Shown here piece after piece: positions 28,120 through 37,213 of a stretch of DNA of 64,000 nt (the stretch's first letter is position 1; the number at the start of each line of letters is the position of its first letter). Under the pieces are notes generated by a model that did no database searches, was not told the origin of the DNA, and saw only the letters and a list, made by a program, of their open reading frames with translations. Source of the stretch: an uncultured Thalassotalea sp. (GTDB lineage Bacteria; Pseudomonadota; Gammaproteobacteria; Enterobacterales; Alteromonadaceae); contig CANMZP010000009.1 in NCBI GenBank assembly GCA_947502355.1, positions 1-64,000 of the forward strand, given 5' to 3'. The position numbers and the translations under genes are program-made.

Positions 28120-29811
28120 ATGGATTATGTACAACAATTTCAGAACGCCAAAGTATTGGTTTGTGATGATGACCCAACCCATAACATCTTAATGCAGGAA
28201 GTATTGGAAGCGGAAGGGTTTCAGGTGATTGTCGCTGTTGATGGCCAACAAGCGATTGACTATTACTACAGCCACTCGCCGGATATCATCCTGCTCGATG
28301 TTTCTATGCCCAAAAAAGATGGTTTTGACGTCTGTCAGGAAATTCGCAATACCGATTACGGCAAAGAAGTGCCTATATTGATGATAACCAGTGCAGGGGA
28401 TCTTGATTCTATATCTTGTGCATTTCAAGCCGGTGCGACTGACTTTTTACCCAAACCCATAAAGTGGCAGCTTATTGCCCATCGGGTTGCTTATATGCTG
28501 CACTCCAGTTACGCAGTAGAAGAACTCAAAAATAGTCAGAGCAAACTGACTTATCTGGCTTACTTTGATGCCTTAACTGGTTTGCCGAATAAGCATAATT
28601 TACAAGAGTTTGTTCACAATAATTTTTTTAATAGCAATGTAAATAATAAAAGCATTGCCCTTATGCATATTCGTCTTGGTTTTTTAAATAGCCCATACAG
28701 TTCATTGGGTCATCATGTGGCTGATGAATTTATTAAAGTGATCACCGAGCGGTTAGATAATATTTTAAAGCAGCATGGCCACGTCGATGAATATGAAAAT
28801 CTTGTTCGTCTAGCGCGAACCAGTGATGATGAGTTTAGTTTATGTTGGTTAGACTGTGGGGATTGTCGAGCCATCGAGTTACTCATTCAAAAAATGTTAC
28901 CAACATTAGCCTCACCCGTTATTATTGAAGATTATCAGCTTGAAATCGTGCCCAAAATAGGGGTTGCTTGCTTTCCTGAATCGGCTCAGTCCGTAGAGCA
29001 ATTAATGACTAACAGTACCATTGCTAGCTTTAATGCCAAAGAAAACAGTTATGTGTTTTATGATCAAAAAGATACCCAGCTGACTAAAGATAATTTAAAC
29101 CTTGAGCAGCAACTTAGGTTGTCGTTAAGTGAAGGTAAGTTGGATCTGGCCTTTCTGCCGATTTTAGACATTAATCATTTGCAAATTGCGGCCAATCAAG
29201 TGCAACTTCAATGGCGAAACCCATATCAGGGCAAAGTATCGATTGAACATTTTAAGCAGACATTGAGCAATAATAATTTGCTTATCGAGCTTGAAATAAA
29301 GGGCTTAGACTTGCTCATTGAATATTTGGCCAAGACGCCTGATGCGGTGAATGTTCATATGCCCATTTCGGTTGAAACTGCCATAAGTCATGATTTTGCA
29401 ATGGCATTGCAAAGATTAATGAAACAACACTCTCAAGTCATTGGTAAATTGGCTTTTGAGGTGGATAATAACTTGTTGTCTCATATTAGTCAGTACTCGC
29501 TGGAGATTGGCAAGCAATTTAGACGTGCCGGAGGACAAATCATTGTCACGAATCTAATGCTAGCCAGTGATATTTGTAAGTGGATAGAATTGCAGCTCAC
29601 AGACCTGTTCAAATTAACGCCTAACTTATTGTTGACCCCGTCAAACAGAGCGGTAACGCAAGTCATTTTAAGTATGGCCAAGTCCATGGGGTATAAAATC
29701 ATTGTTGATGGGGAAGTGGATTATTTACCCATTGAACAGTTTAAGCAATTAGGCTGTGATTACTTGTATTCTCAGCAATGTGTCGAACAAAAGCTGGTTG
29801 CCAATAAATAA
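28120..29811 (+). CDS. Response regulator with degenerate GGDEF and EAL domains
   Basis: A 563-residue cytosolic regulator. The receiver (about 10-125) has D60 in [11 protein letters not shown] and the CDDD acidic pocket, so it should accept phosphate, plausibly from the Hpt of the kinase ending 16 nt upstream. The GGDEF-like domain (about 145-310) has SDDEF (235-239) in place of GGDEF. The EAL-like domain (about 320-555) reads QVQLQW (360-365) where EALLRW is expected. Both look unable to make or cut c-di-GMP, so it may act by binding partners or nucleotide sensing. It does not carry a DNA-binding domain. Confidence 0.88.
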   Translation: MDYVQQFQNAKVLVCDDDPTHNILMQEVLEAEGFQVIVAVDGQQAIDYYYSHSPDIILLDVSMPKKDGFDVCQEIRNTDYGKEVPILMITSAGDLDSISCAFQAGATDFLPKPIKWQLIAHRVAYMLHSSYAVEELKNSQSKLTYLAYFDALTGLPNKHNLQEFVHNNFFNSNVNNKSIALMHIRLGFLNSPYSSLGHHVADEFIKVITERLDNILKQHGHVDEYENLVRLARTSDDEFSLCWLDCGDCRAIELLIQKMLPTLASPVIIEDYQLEIVPKIGVACFPESAQSVEQLMTNSTIASFNAKENSYVFYDQKDTQLTKDNLNLEQQLRLSLSEGKLDLAFLPILDINHLQIAANQVQLQWRNPYQGKVSIEHFKQTLSNNNLLIELEIKGLDLLIEYLAKTPDAVNVHMPISVETAISHDFAMALQRLMKQHSQVIGKLAFEVDNNLLSHISQYSLEIGKQFRRAGGQIIVTNLMLASDICKWIELQLTDLFKLTPNLLLTPSNRAVTQVILSMAKSMGYKIIVDGEVDYLPIEQFKQLGCDYLYSQQCVEQKLVANK

Positions 29812-29848
29812 GACTAAGAAAGACAATGACAAGGTGGAAGGGAATATC

Positions 29849-32800
29849 TTGAAAGCAGATTTTATTGAATTATCAGGTGACGCCAAAGTCAGCATTTTCA
29901 CCCCTAAACAGGGTATACGTTCCATTATACAAAACGTTACTGGTACTGATTATTGTTATGAAAGTCTATTAAGTTTTACTGAGCTTGAAAGGCTTGATAG
30001 TGATGTCGTGCTTATTGATCACAGCCTTTGTCCTGACTGGCAGCATAAGCAACAGTTGCATAATGTCATTGATTGTCCGTTGTTATTTTTTGGCGTTGAA
30101 GGATGGCAATGTGCCAAAACATTGCCAGAATCATTTCATGCTATCCCAGCCATTGAAAACGTTGCTCAATTGCAGCAAGCAAGTGAAATGGCCGTATTTA
30201 AATATCGTTATAAACAACGAGTTTCTCATCAAGTATCTTATTTAAGCAAGGCTTTGGAGTGCATTGGTGAAACCTTAATTTATTTGGATAATCAAATGCA
30301 GATTATCGAAATAAACGACTCAGCTCAGTCTTTATTCAATGCAAGTAAAGAACAACTTGTTGGTCAGTCCATTAATGACGCGCTTAGGGTGTCCAGAAGT
30401 AACATTGCTAGTCAGTTTAAGCAGTTTATTGATGCCGCCATTAAAACGCGGGCCGTCACTAAAATTCAGCCAACCGCTTTTACATTAGCCCCTAACGAAC
30501 AAGTCTTATTTGACGGTCTAGTCGGGCCATTTTCTCTACAGGATAATGCACAAGGCGCGGTGATCATTTTACGTAAAATGGATGTCCTAGAAGAGATGCC
30601 GCAGGCGTTGAGTTATGCCAGCGAACTGCAGCAAGGTCAAACGGCTAGCAGTCATTGTGTGTTACTTATTAATCCTGATGACTTTAAGCAGATCAATGAA
30701 AAATTCGGTTGGCAGCAAGGTGATTTAATTTTGCAGGAAATCGAGTCTCGTTTACAAGATTGCTTACCCGCTACCGATTTTAGTTGTCGTTACAGTGGGG
30801 CGTTTTTCTTGGTGGTGTTAAACGACACCAATGACATTGATGCCATAAATATCATCAACATGCTGCGCAGAGAGATTTGTGATAAGCCTTACCTAAGACA
30901 ACAAGCCAAATTAACCTTTAGTTTTGGCTTTGCTTTAAACAATAAAAGTCTTGATTACAGCTTATTAGAGCTTTTTTATCATGCCAATACCTCGTTATCG
31001 AAAGCAATTGAGTTTGGCGGCAATCAGATAGAGCAATGGCAACAGCCGACGACGTTGCAGCAAATTGGCAACTTTGACCGGATCCATGGTGGGTTTTTAC
31101 AGCAAGGTAATATCAATTATCGACAAATGCTTACCCTATGGGAACTGCTTAACAATATTGACAGTCAGGGTGATTTGCCAGGGTTTGTGCATCAGTTAAA
31201 TCCTATTTTACACGCTGGATTATCTTTACAAAGTAGCGCTTTTTATTTGATTAACAACCAACAAATTCAATGCCTTGGTGGCGAAGACAGTCACGTAACT
31301 CAAACGACAGAACAACACTTTGTACTCACCGAGTCGCAGCAGCAATTTGCGTTGCGTAAATCGCCTGGTTTTTTCAGGCAGGCATCAATCAATATTACTC
31401 AACAAGGGAAACAGTTAATCATCCTTGTATTAATTAATATTGATGACAGCTATAAAGCCCTGTTAAAGCTTGAAGGTGAAGAATTAACGCTAGACTCGGT
31501 AAGCAGCCAAAGCCTATTGCACAAGCTAGCGGATTTCATTCGGGTATCCTTGCAAAAAATTAAACTGCAACACGCCTTTGGCAGCGAAAACCAGCAACGC
31601 GATGAAGCCAAAGCGAGTGACTTTTGGTTTGTTTCAAAGGAAATGGAAACCTTAATGCACGATGTTTCCATGGTTGCAAGCACCGAAGCTACGGTATTGA
31701 TCACCGGCGAATCCGGTACCGGGAAAGAGTTCTTAGCCAAAAAAATTCACGACTTAAGCCACCGAAGCCATAAACCGTTTATTATTTTTGATTGCAGCAC
31801 GGTGGTTGAAAACCTGCTCGAAAGTGAATTGTTCGGCCATAAAAAAGGCGCCTTTACCGGTGCCGATAAAGCCGCAGATGGTTGCATAAAACAAGCTCAG
31901 GGGGGCACATTATTTCTTGATGAAGTGGGTGAGCTCTCATTGGAAACACAAATGAAGCTGCTGCGCTTTATCCAGGAAAAGCAATACTCACCTGTTGGTA
32001 CATCAACGTATCATGTGGCCGACGTGAGAATTATCTCAGCCACGAATGTCAATCTACAGGCGCAAATGCGACAAGGCAAGTTCCGAGAAGATTTATATTA
32101 TCGCTTGAATGTGTTTAATGTAAATACGCCGCCACTGCGCAAACGTCAGGAAGATATTTTGTTGTTGGCCAGTAAGTTCTTAGTGGCTTTTTGTGCGGAA
32201 TATAATAAACACATTAACTCGTTCGACATTCAAGCACAGGTGGCATTAACGCAATATGAATGGCCAGGCAATGTTCGAGAATTAAAAAATGTGATTCATA
32301 AGGCGGTTATTCTGTGTAACCAAAATCGTTTGCTGTGTTCTCATTTAGGTTTATATCCTAATCAAGGGCAAGAGCCGACACTGGAACGTGCAAAGGATCA
32401 TGGAAACCTGCAAGTACAAAGCGCAGCAACAGAGCAATCCTTTGATGAAAAAAACCGTGTTCCAGTCCACCATGATGAGCAGCAATCACATCATTATTCA
32501 ACACCCGATGCTATTGAAGAGTCCAAGCATAATCAGCAGCCTTTAAAGGATACCATTGAGCAACTTTTGCTTAGTTTTTCTCAACAAAGATTTGCTAACT
32601 GTGATGCGATAATGGCTGAATTTGAATTTAAACTTTATAAGCAAGCGTTAGCGTTGAGTCAGGACATCACGTTGCAAGCGGCTAAACACATCGGCATTTC
32701 AGAAAGCACCTTTCGTCGGCGCTGGCCAATACTCAAAAATAAAACGTTGAATTTTGAGGAAGAACAATCCCGGATGATCGACAGTATCGTTGATGAGGTG

Positions 32801-32974
32801 ATGAAACTGCCGTTAAATGAGGCTAAGCCGCAGTTTGTAAAACAGTGGCTAATTGAAACGTTTACTTATTTGAATATACCGGCAAAAATTTGTGCGCGCA
32901 TGCTTGAAGTATCAACGCCAACATATCGAAAGTTAGCCAAAAAAGTTAACGAAACAAACAATCCTACGCTATAA
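29849..32974 (+). CDS. Sigma-54 activator with PAS, degenerate GGDEF and two HTH-like ends
   Basis: A 1041-residue enhancer-binding protein. I take TTG at 29849 as start (GGAAGGG 6 nt upstream); a GTG at 29756 would overlap the previous gene. Order: receiver-like region (about 1-110), PAS (about 125-230), GGDEF-like (about 265-380; the active site reads SGAFF), a possible GAF region (about 420-585), AAA+ with Walker A GESGTGKE (620-627) and GAFTGA (667-672), the sigma-54 contact loop. Then a Fis-like helix-turn-helix near 943-965 ([16 protein letters not shown]) and a second one near 1010-1033 ([18 protein letters not shown]). It probably drives the sigma-54 promoter at 20590. Confidence 0.9.
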   Translation: MKADFIELSGDAKVSIFTPKQGIRSIIQNVTGTDYCYESLLSFTELERLDSDVVLIDHSLCPDWQHKQQLHNVIDCPLLFFGVEGWQCAKTLPESFHAIPAIENVAQLQQASEMAVFKYRYKQRVSHQVSYLSKALECIGETLIYLDNQMQIIEINDSAQSLFNASKEQLVGQSINDALRVSRSNIASQFKQFIDAAIKTRAVTKIQPTAFTLAPNEQVLFDGLVGPFSLQDNAQGAVIILRKMDVLEEMPQALSYASELQQGQTASSHCVLLINPDDFKQINEKFGWQQGDLILQEIESRLQDCLPATDFSCRYSGAFFLVVLNDTNDIDAINIINMLRREICDKPYLRQQAKLTFSFGFALNNKSLDYSLLELFYHANTSLSKAIEFGGNQIEQWQQPTTLQQIGNFDRIHGGFLQQGNINYRQMLTLWELLNNIDSQGDLPGFVHQLNPILHAGLSLQSSAFYLINNQQIQCLGGEDSHVTQTTEQHFVLTESQQQFALRKSPGFFRQASINITQQGKQLIILVLINIDDSYKALLKLEGEELTLDSVSSQSLLHKLADFIRVSLQKIKLQHAFGSENQQRDEAKASDFWFVSKEMETLMHDVSMVASTEATVLITGESGTGKEFLAKKIHDLSHRSHKPFIIFDCSTVVENLLESELFGHKKGAFTGADKAADGCIKQAQGGTLFLDEVGELSLETQMKLLRFIQEKQYSPVGTSTYHVADVRIISATNVNLQAQMRQGKFREDLYYRLNVFNVNTPPLRKRQEDILLLASKFLVAFCAEYNKHINSFDIQAQVALTQYEWPGNVRELKNVIHKAVILCNQNRLLCSHLGLYPNQGQEPTLERAKDHGNLQVQSAATEQSFDEKNRVPVHHDEQQSHHYSTPDAIEESKHNQQPLKDTIEQLLLSFSQQRFANCDAIMAEFEFKLYKQALALSQDITLQAAKHIGISESTFRRRWPILKNKTLNFEEEQSRMIDSIVDEVMKLPLNEAKPQFVKQWLIETFTYLNIPAKICARMLEVSTPTYRKLAKKVNETNNPTL

Positions 32975-33671
32975 AGTCAACGGCGGATTGCAAGTGCATG
33001 CCTTGGGGACTGATTTGCGCCTTATAAGCGAGTATTTCAACACCTGCTTGTTGCGCCTCAATGATCAGTTGTGCATAGTCTTTATCGATATGTTTGGCGG
33101 GCATAACGGAATTAATGCCGGTGTGTAATACCGCAAATAACAATACCGCACGATCACCCGTTTGGGCCACACAGATCAATTCTCGTAAGTGTTTTTGCCC
33201 ACGTTTTGATACGGCATCGGGAAAATAGCCTTGGCCATCTTTCAGCAAAGTCACACTTTTTACTTCAACATAGGCGTTGCGCTTGTTGGCATGCCCGCTG
33301 AGGTAAAAGTCTATCTTGGAGTTCTCCTCGCCGTATTTTACTTCCCGCTCAAGTTGATGGTAACCCTGTAATTCATTGATACATTGTTTCTTTATTGCCT
33401 CCTCGACCAGTTGGTTGGCGCGAATGGTATTGACACAAATCATGTGTTGATGACGCGTTTGAGTAAGTTCCCAACTAAACGGGTATTTACGTTTTGGGTT
33501 ATCGGATGTGCTATAAAAAATCGTGTCTTCGGGCTCTGCACAACCTGTCATTGCGCCCGTATTAGCAACATGTACCGTGGTTTCGCTACCACCTTCAAGG
33601 GTAATGTCAGCTAAAAATCGCTTGTAGCGTTTGATCAATATTGCGGGCTTTAGTGGAGGAGAAAATAACAT
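32964..33671 (-). CDS. sfsA: SfsA family protein (sugar fermentation stimulation)
   Basis: A 235-residue protein of the SfsA family, which has an N-terminal OB-like nucleic-acid-binding part and a C-terminal nuclease-like fold. [33 protein letters not shown] and [16 protein letters not shown] are the conserved family blocks, and length matches E. coli SfsA (234). Its exact role is unsettled; in E. coli it was linked to maltose metabolism gene expression. Its 3' end overlaps the sigma-54 activator gene by 11 bp, tail to tail. Confidence 0.95.
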   Translation of the reverse strand: MLFSPPLKPAILIKRYKRFLADITLEGGSETTVHVANTGAMTGCAEPEDTIFYSTSDNPKRKYPFSWELTQTRHQHMICVNTIRANQLVEEAIKKQCINELQGYHQLEREVKYGEENSKIDFYLSGHANKRNAYVEVKSVTLLKDGQGYFPDAVSKRGQKHLRELICVAQTGDRAVLLFAVLHTGINSVMPAKHIDKDYAQLIIEAQQAGVEILAYKAQISPQGMHLQSAVDFIA

Positions 33672-33930
33672 GTAAATCGCCTTGCTAGCTTTTTTTAGTG
33701 TCGATTACAATTGTATGCATAATGTAACACAACCAATCTACTATAATCGTCAAAATAGCATAAAGTTAACCTATACCATAAACAGAAAAGTGGTTGCTTA
33801 ATTCGTGTTCATAGTAAACCGAAATTATATTGTATATATTTGAATTTATGAACAATACTTAGATTAAGTAAGTCTGTTTATGTACTAAAAAGAGAATAAT
33901 TAATCTCACTAAACAATTGAGGGCGTATAA

Positions 33931-34602
33931 ATGAATTTTGGTAAAATAACTTGTAGCATTGCAATGGCGATGTTTTTAACTGCTTGTGCATCAACGGATA
34001 AAGCAGAAACAGAAGCAGCCGTGCAATACTCTGGCTTTTTGAGTAACTACTCCGATCTAAAAGATCATGAAGTATCGGATGACTCTGTGGTAAAACGCTA
34101 CATTAGTGATGAAATCAAATCAGGAAATTACAACAAGTTAAGCATCGACCCCGTAATCTACTTCCCTGAAACCAAGCCTAATGAAAATATCTCTCAAGAA
34201 ATTTTAAATGATGTAGCCGCTTATACAACCAATATTCTGGTTGATTCAGCGACAAAAGCCGATGCATATACGGAGCAAGGTGATGCACAAACCTTACACT
34301 TTAAAGCGGCTATTACTGAATTATCAATCGTTGATAAAAAATTATCTGCTTTGCAATACATTCCAATTGCTTTCGTTGTAACCGCGGCAAGTGGTAAATT
34401 AAACGACATGACGGTTAAATTTACGCTAGAAATTGAAATTGAAGATGCAAATGGTAAATCATTAGGCCGCATTATGAAAACCGGTTTTGGTGAAGCGCTT
34501 GATAATAAAGAAGCCAAATTAACCATGAATGAAATCCAGCCTTTACTAGACAACTGGCAAGGCACTATGGATGGTTTATTACAAGCAACGGTTAAAAAAT
34601 AA
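33931..34602 (+). CDS. DUF3313-like lipoprotein
   Basis: A 223-residue lipoprotein. The signal peptide ends at the lipobox LTAC, so Cys18 would be lipidated; the next residues (ASTD) lack an Asp at +2, which favours outer-membrane sorting. The SGFLSNYSDLK segment (about 34-44) and the ensuing alpha/beta layout fit the DUF3313 family. The function is unknown. It is a single gene with a strong terminator. Confidence 0.82.
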   Translation: MNFGKITCSIAMAMFLTACASTDKAETEAAVQYSGFLSNYSDLKDHEVSDDSVVKRYISDEIKSGNYNKLSIDPVIYFPETKPNENISQEILNDVAAYTTNILVDSATKADAYTEQGDAQTLHFKAAITELSIVDKKLSALQYIPIAFVVTAASGKLNDMTVKFTLEIEIEDANGKSLGRIMKTGFGEALDNKEAKLTMNEIQPLLDNWQGTMDGLLQATVKK

Positions 34603-34643
34603 CTCACCGCTTTTAATCACCCTAATCCACAAAGTTTCACCCC

Positions 34644-34674
34644 ATAAGGCATCTGTATAGATGCCTTATTTCTT
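34644..34674 (+). terminator. Terminator after the DUF3313-like gene
   Basis: An 11-bp perfect stem (34644-34654 with 34659-34669), GTAT loop and a T-rich tail. Confidence 0.75.
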
Positions 34675-34759
34675 TTCAAAATCACAACATTTATCAGCCC
34701 ATTACCTCACTTTATATGCTAACCTGATCTCTTATTAATTTATAAAAACAGGAGATCGA

Positions 34760-36052
34760 ATGTCTACTCAAGCACATATTCGGTTAACAAGCGCTAAGCC
34801 AGAAAACTGGCAAGCCAAATCACTTTTCTCATTTGACGGCAATGAAATTGCCATTTACTGCGATGACCTTGCCCAATTGGATTTAAGAAAAATTCAACAG
34901 GCAGCTCGTAAAATCGAAACCCTTGGTGTTGAACGAGTTAAACTTGTCGGCGATGCCTGGTGTGAGTTAAGCCAATGGGCATTTGCACAAGGTTTTAGCA
35001 AGGTTGGAAAATACCGAGCCATTGAATTTACCGGTAATGTAGATGAAATCAATGCGCTTGATAATAAACAATCGGTTTATGCTTGGTCACGTGAGTTGAT
35101 TAATCAAACCCCATCAAAATTGGTTCCTGTCGATTTAGCGGAGCAAGCCGCAGAATATTTAACCTCGATTAATGATGCGCATGTCAGCTTTGACATCATT
35201 AAAGGTGAAGCACTTGAGCAGCAAGGTTGGACAGGTACTTACAATGTAGGCAAAGGCAGCATTAACCCGCCAGCCATGTTAGTGCTTGATTACAACCCAA
35301 CAGGTGATGCAAATGCACCGGTATTTACCACCTTGGTTGGTAAAGGGATCACGTTTGACTCAGGTGGCTATTCAATAAAACCAAGTGCGGGCATGTTTTC
35401 AATGAAATGTGACATGGGCGGCGCGGCAACCGTAACCGGTGCATTAGCATTAGCCATAAAATCGGGTTTGCAAAAACGCGTAAAACTGATCTTATGTTGT
35501 GCTGAAAATATGGTGAGCAGTTACGCCTATAAACTTGGTGACATTCTTACCTACAAAAATGGTACGACGGTAGAAATCGCCAATACCGATGCCGAAGGCC
35601 GTTTGGTGCTTGCTGATGGTTTGATTGCGGCATGTGAATTTGAAGGTGAATACATTATTGATGCTGCAACCTTAACTGGTGCGGCAATGATGGCAACCGG
35701 CGGAGAATATAATGCATTGTTTGCACTTGATCAGAACATGATCACCCGTGCAGCGCGTGCGGCAAGTGAGCAAAACGATCCTGCGTGGCAGTTACCTTTG
35801 GCTAATTTTCATAAAAGTAAGTGTCCATCCGCGTTTGCTGATACCGCAAATTCAACCACACAAAAAGGCGGTGGTGCTGGTGGGGCAAGTAATGCGGCAG
35901 GCTTCTTAGCCAGGTTTGTAGAAAATGAAGGTAAGGGTTGGTTACATATGGACCTTAGCGCGTGCTACAACGAAAACGCCAATGGTTTGTGGGCAGCGGG
36001 CGCTACGGGCTCGGGTATAGCGACAATCTCTGCGCTATTGCTTGCGGACTAA
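34760..36052 (+). CDS. pepB: Aminopeptidase B (M17 family)
   Basis: A 430-residue cytosolic leucyl-aminopeptidase family enzyme that removes N-terminal residues from peptides with two metal ions. VGKGITFDSGGYSIKP holds the metal-binding Lys and Asp, and NTDAEGRLVLADGL is the M17 signature. Length and sequence follow E. coli PepB (427) more closely than PepA, whose N-terminal DNA-binding domain is absent. The ATG follows CAGGAGATCGA. It is a single gene with a terminator at 36077. Confidence 0.95.
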   Translation: MSTQAHIRLTSAKPENWQAKSLFSFDGNEIAIYCDDLAQLDLRKIQQAARKIETLGVERVKLVGDAWCELSQWAFAQGFSKVGKYRAIEFTGNVDEINALDNKQSVYAWSRELINQTPSKLVPVDLAEQAAEYLTSINDAHVSFDIIKGEALEQQGWTGTYNVGKGSINPPAMLVLDYNPTGDANAPVFTTLVGKGITFDSGGYSIKPSAGMFSMKCDMGGAATVTGALALAIKSGLQKRVKLILCCAENMVSSYAYKLGDILTYKNGTTVEIANTDAEGRLVLADGLIAACEFEGEYIIDAATLTGAAMMATGGEYNALFALDQNMITRAARAASEQNDPAWQLPLANFHKSKCPSAFADTANSTTQKGGGAGGASNAAGFLARFVENEGKGWLHMDLSACYNENANGLWAAGATGSGIATISALLLAD

Positions 36053-36076
36053 GCAGAACAAAAAGTATATAAATAT

Positions 36077-36099
36077 GGGCGCTAAATAGCGCCCTTTTT
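36077..36099 (+). terminator. Terminator after pepB
   Basis: An 8-bp GC-rich stem (36077-36084 with 36087-36094) followed by TTTTT, in the gap between convergent pepB and the UbiA-like gene. Confidence 0.8.
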
Positions 36100-36120
36100 A
36101 TTTGTGCTTAATTTCCTTGT

Positions 36121-37017
36121 TTAGCGGAACATCAATCCAACAATAAATAAAACCGCAAAGACAAATGTTGCCAAGGTAACTTTACTCTTCTGGCTTTGTG
36201 CCGTGTCCACTTCAGGAAAATGTTGCAGTGTCATGCAACTAGCAAATAATGAAGGGGAAGCGATAAGTGAGAAGCACACTAATATTGGCGTCAGCCCAAG
36301 TAAAATTAAGCTCAAAACGCAGATCACAAGCAGAGCCATAACCAATTTTTGCAACTTAAGTGTTTGCGTTAAAATGGTAGGCATTTGATCGGAGCGTACC
36401 GGGTCATGCTTGCTAATAATGGCCAGTACGCGGTCACTAAAATAAGGGAGCAGCGTCGCTAGGGAAAATACGCCGGCAATCAATAAAACTTCGCCGCTCA
36501 TGCTGGCGGTATGAAGATGATACGCAAGCAGACTTGGCAAGAGACCAGCAATGAAAAATTGACTGAGTAATTGCATCCCGTCAATGGCTTTATGTAAAAC
36601 CGGCACGCCGCGGGTTTTAAGCCGGAACACGGTTAATGTTGACACCGCAATACCAATAACCAGCACATAGCTTAATATACTGTCTTCAAGTGTTAGCGCA
36701 CTTAATAAGATCAAGCTCAATAAAAAAACAAGATAACAGCCCAATAACAGCTTGAGCATGCTTATTCTCACCTGTTTATGTCTTTCATTGTTGGTTGATG
36801 ATGTTCTGGAATAGGTTAAAAAGGCGCGTTGGTAATCGTTTGCTAAATTTAAGCTGATTTGTCCTAGAATGCTGATCACCAATAACGAGGTAAATAACAC
36901 CCCATCGACAACCCCATTAAACGCCGCTAATCCACTACCAAAAATAATGGCACTGCAAGGCAGGAAAAAGCTGAGTGGTTTAATGGCGGATAAAAATAAA
37001 TTTATATACATGCTCAT
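36121..37017 (-). CDS. UbiA/MenA-like membrane prenyltransferase, diverged
   Basis: A 298-residue membrane protein with about 8-9 hydrophobic helices. NLANDYQ (about residues 57-63) is in the place of the first Asp-rich NxxxD motif of UbiA-family prenyltransferases, and SDRVLAI near residue 192 may be the second Asp motif. It resembles MenA-type enzymes in size, but conservation is weak and no menaquinone genes are nearby. It could prenylate a quinone precursor or be an inactive relative. Confidence 0.6.
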   Translation of the reverse strand: MSMYINLFLSAIKPLSFFLPCSAIIFGSGLAAFNGVVDGVLFTSLLVISILGQISLNLANDYQRAFLTYSRTSSTNNERHKQVRISMLKLLLGCYLVFLLSLILLSALTLEDSILSYVLVIGIAVSTLTVFRLKTRGVPVLHKAIDGMQLLSQFFIAGLLPSLLAYHLHTASMSGEVLLIAGVFSLATLLPYFSDRVLAIISKHDPVRSDQMPTILTQTLKLQKLVMALLVICVLSLILLGLTPILVCFSLIASPSLFASCMTLQHFPEVDTAQSQKSKVTLATFVFAVLFIVGLMFR

Positions 37018-37213
37018 AGGTAAAGGCTGCTGCTATTGGTTTGTTTATTAAAAAAGGGGGCCAATAGTAGCAAAATTGACCGCCATCGCCAAACGGCATC
37101 GGTACGCTCATTGACCATCAGCAAACAATATGTTGTTACATCAACAGGTGTTTAATTTTTTAAGTTTGCTAAACTAGCCACCCATGAAAGCCTTTAGCTA
37201 AACGATTTACTTT

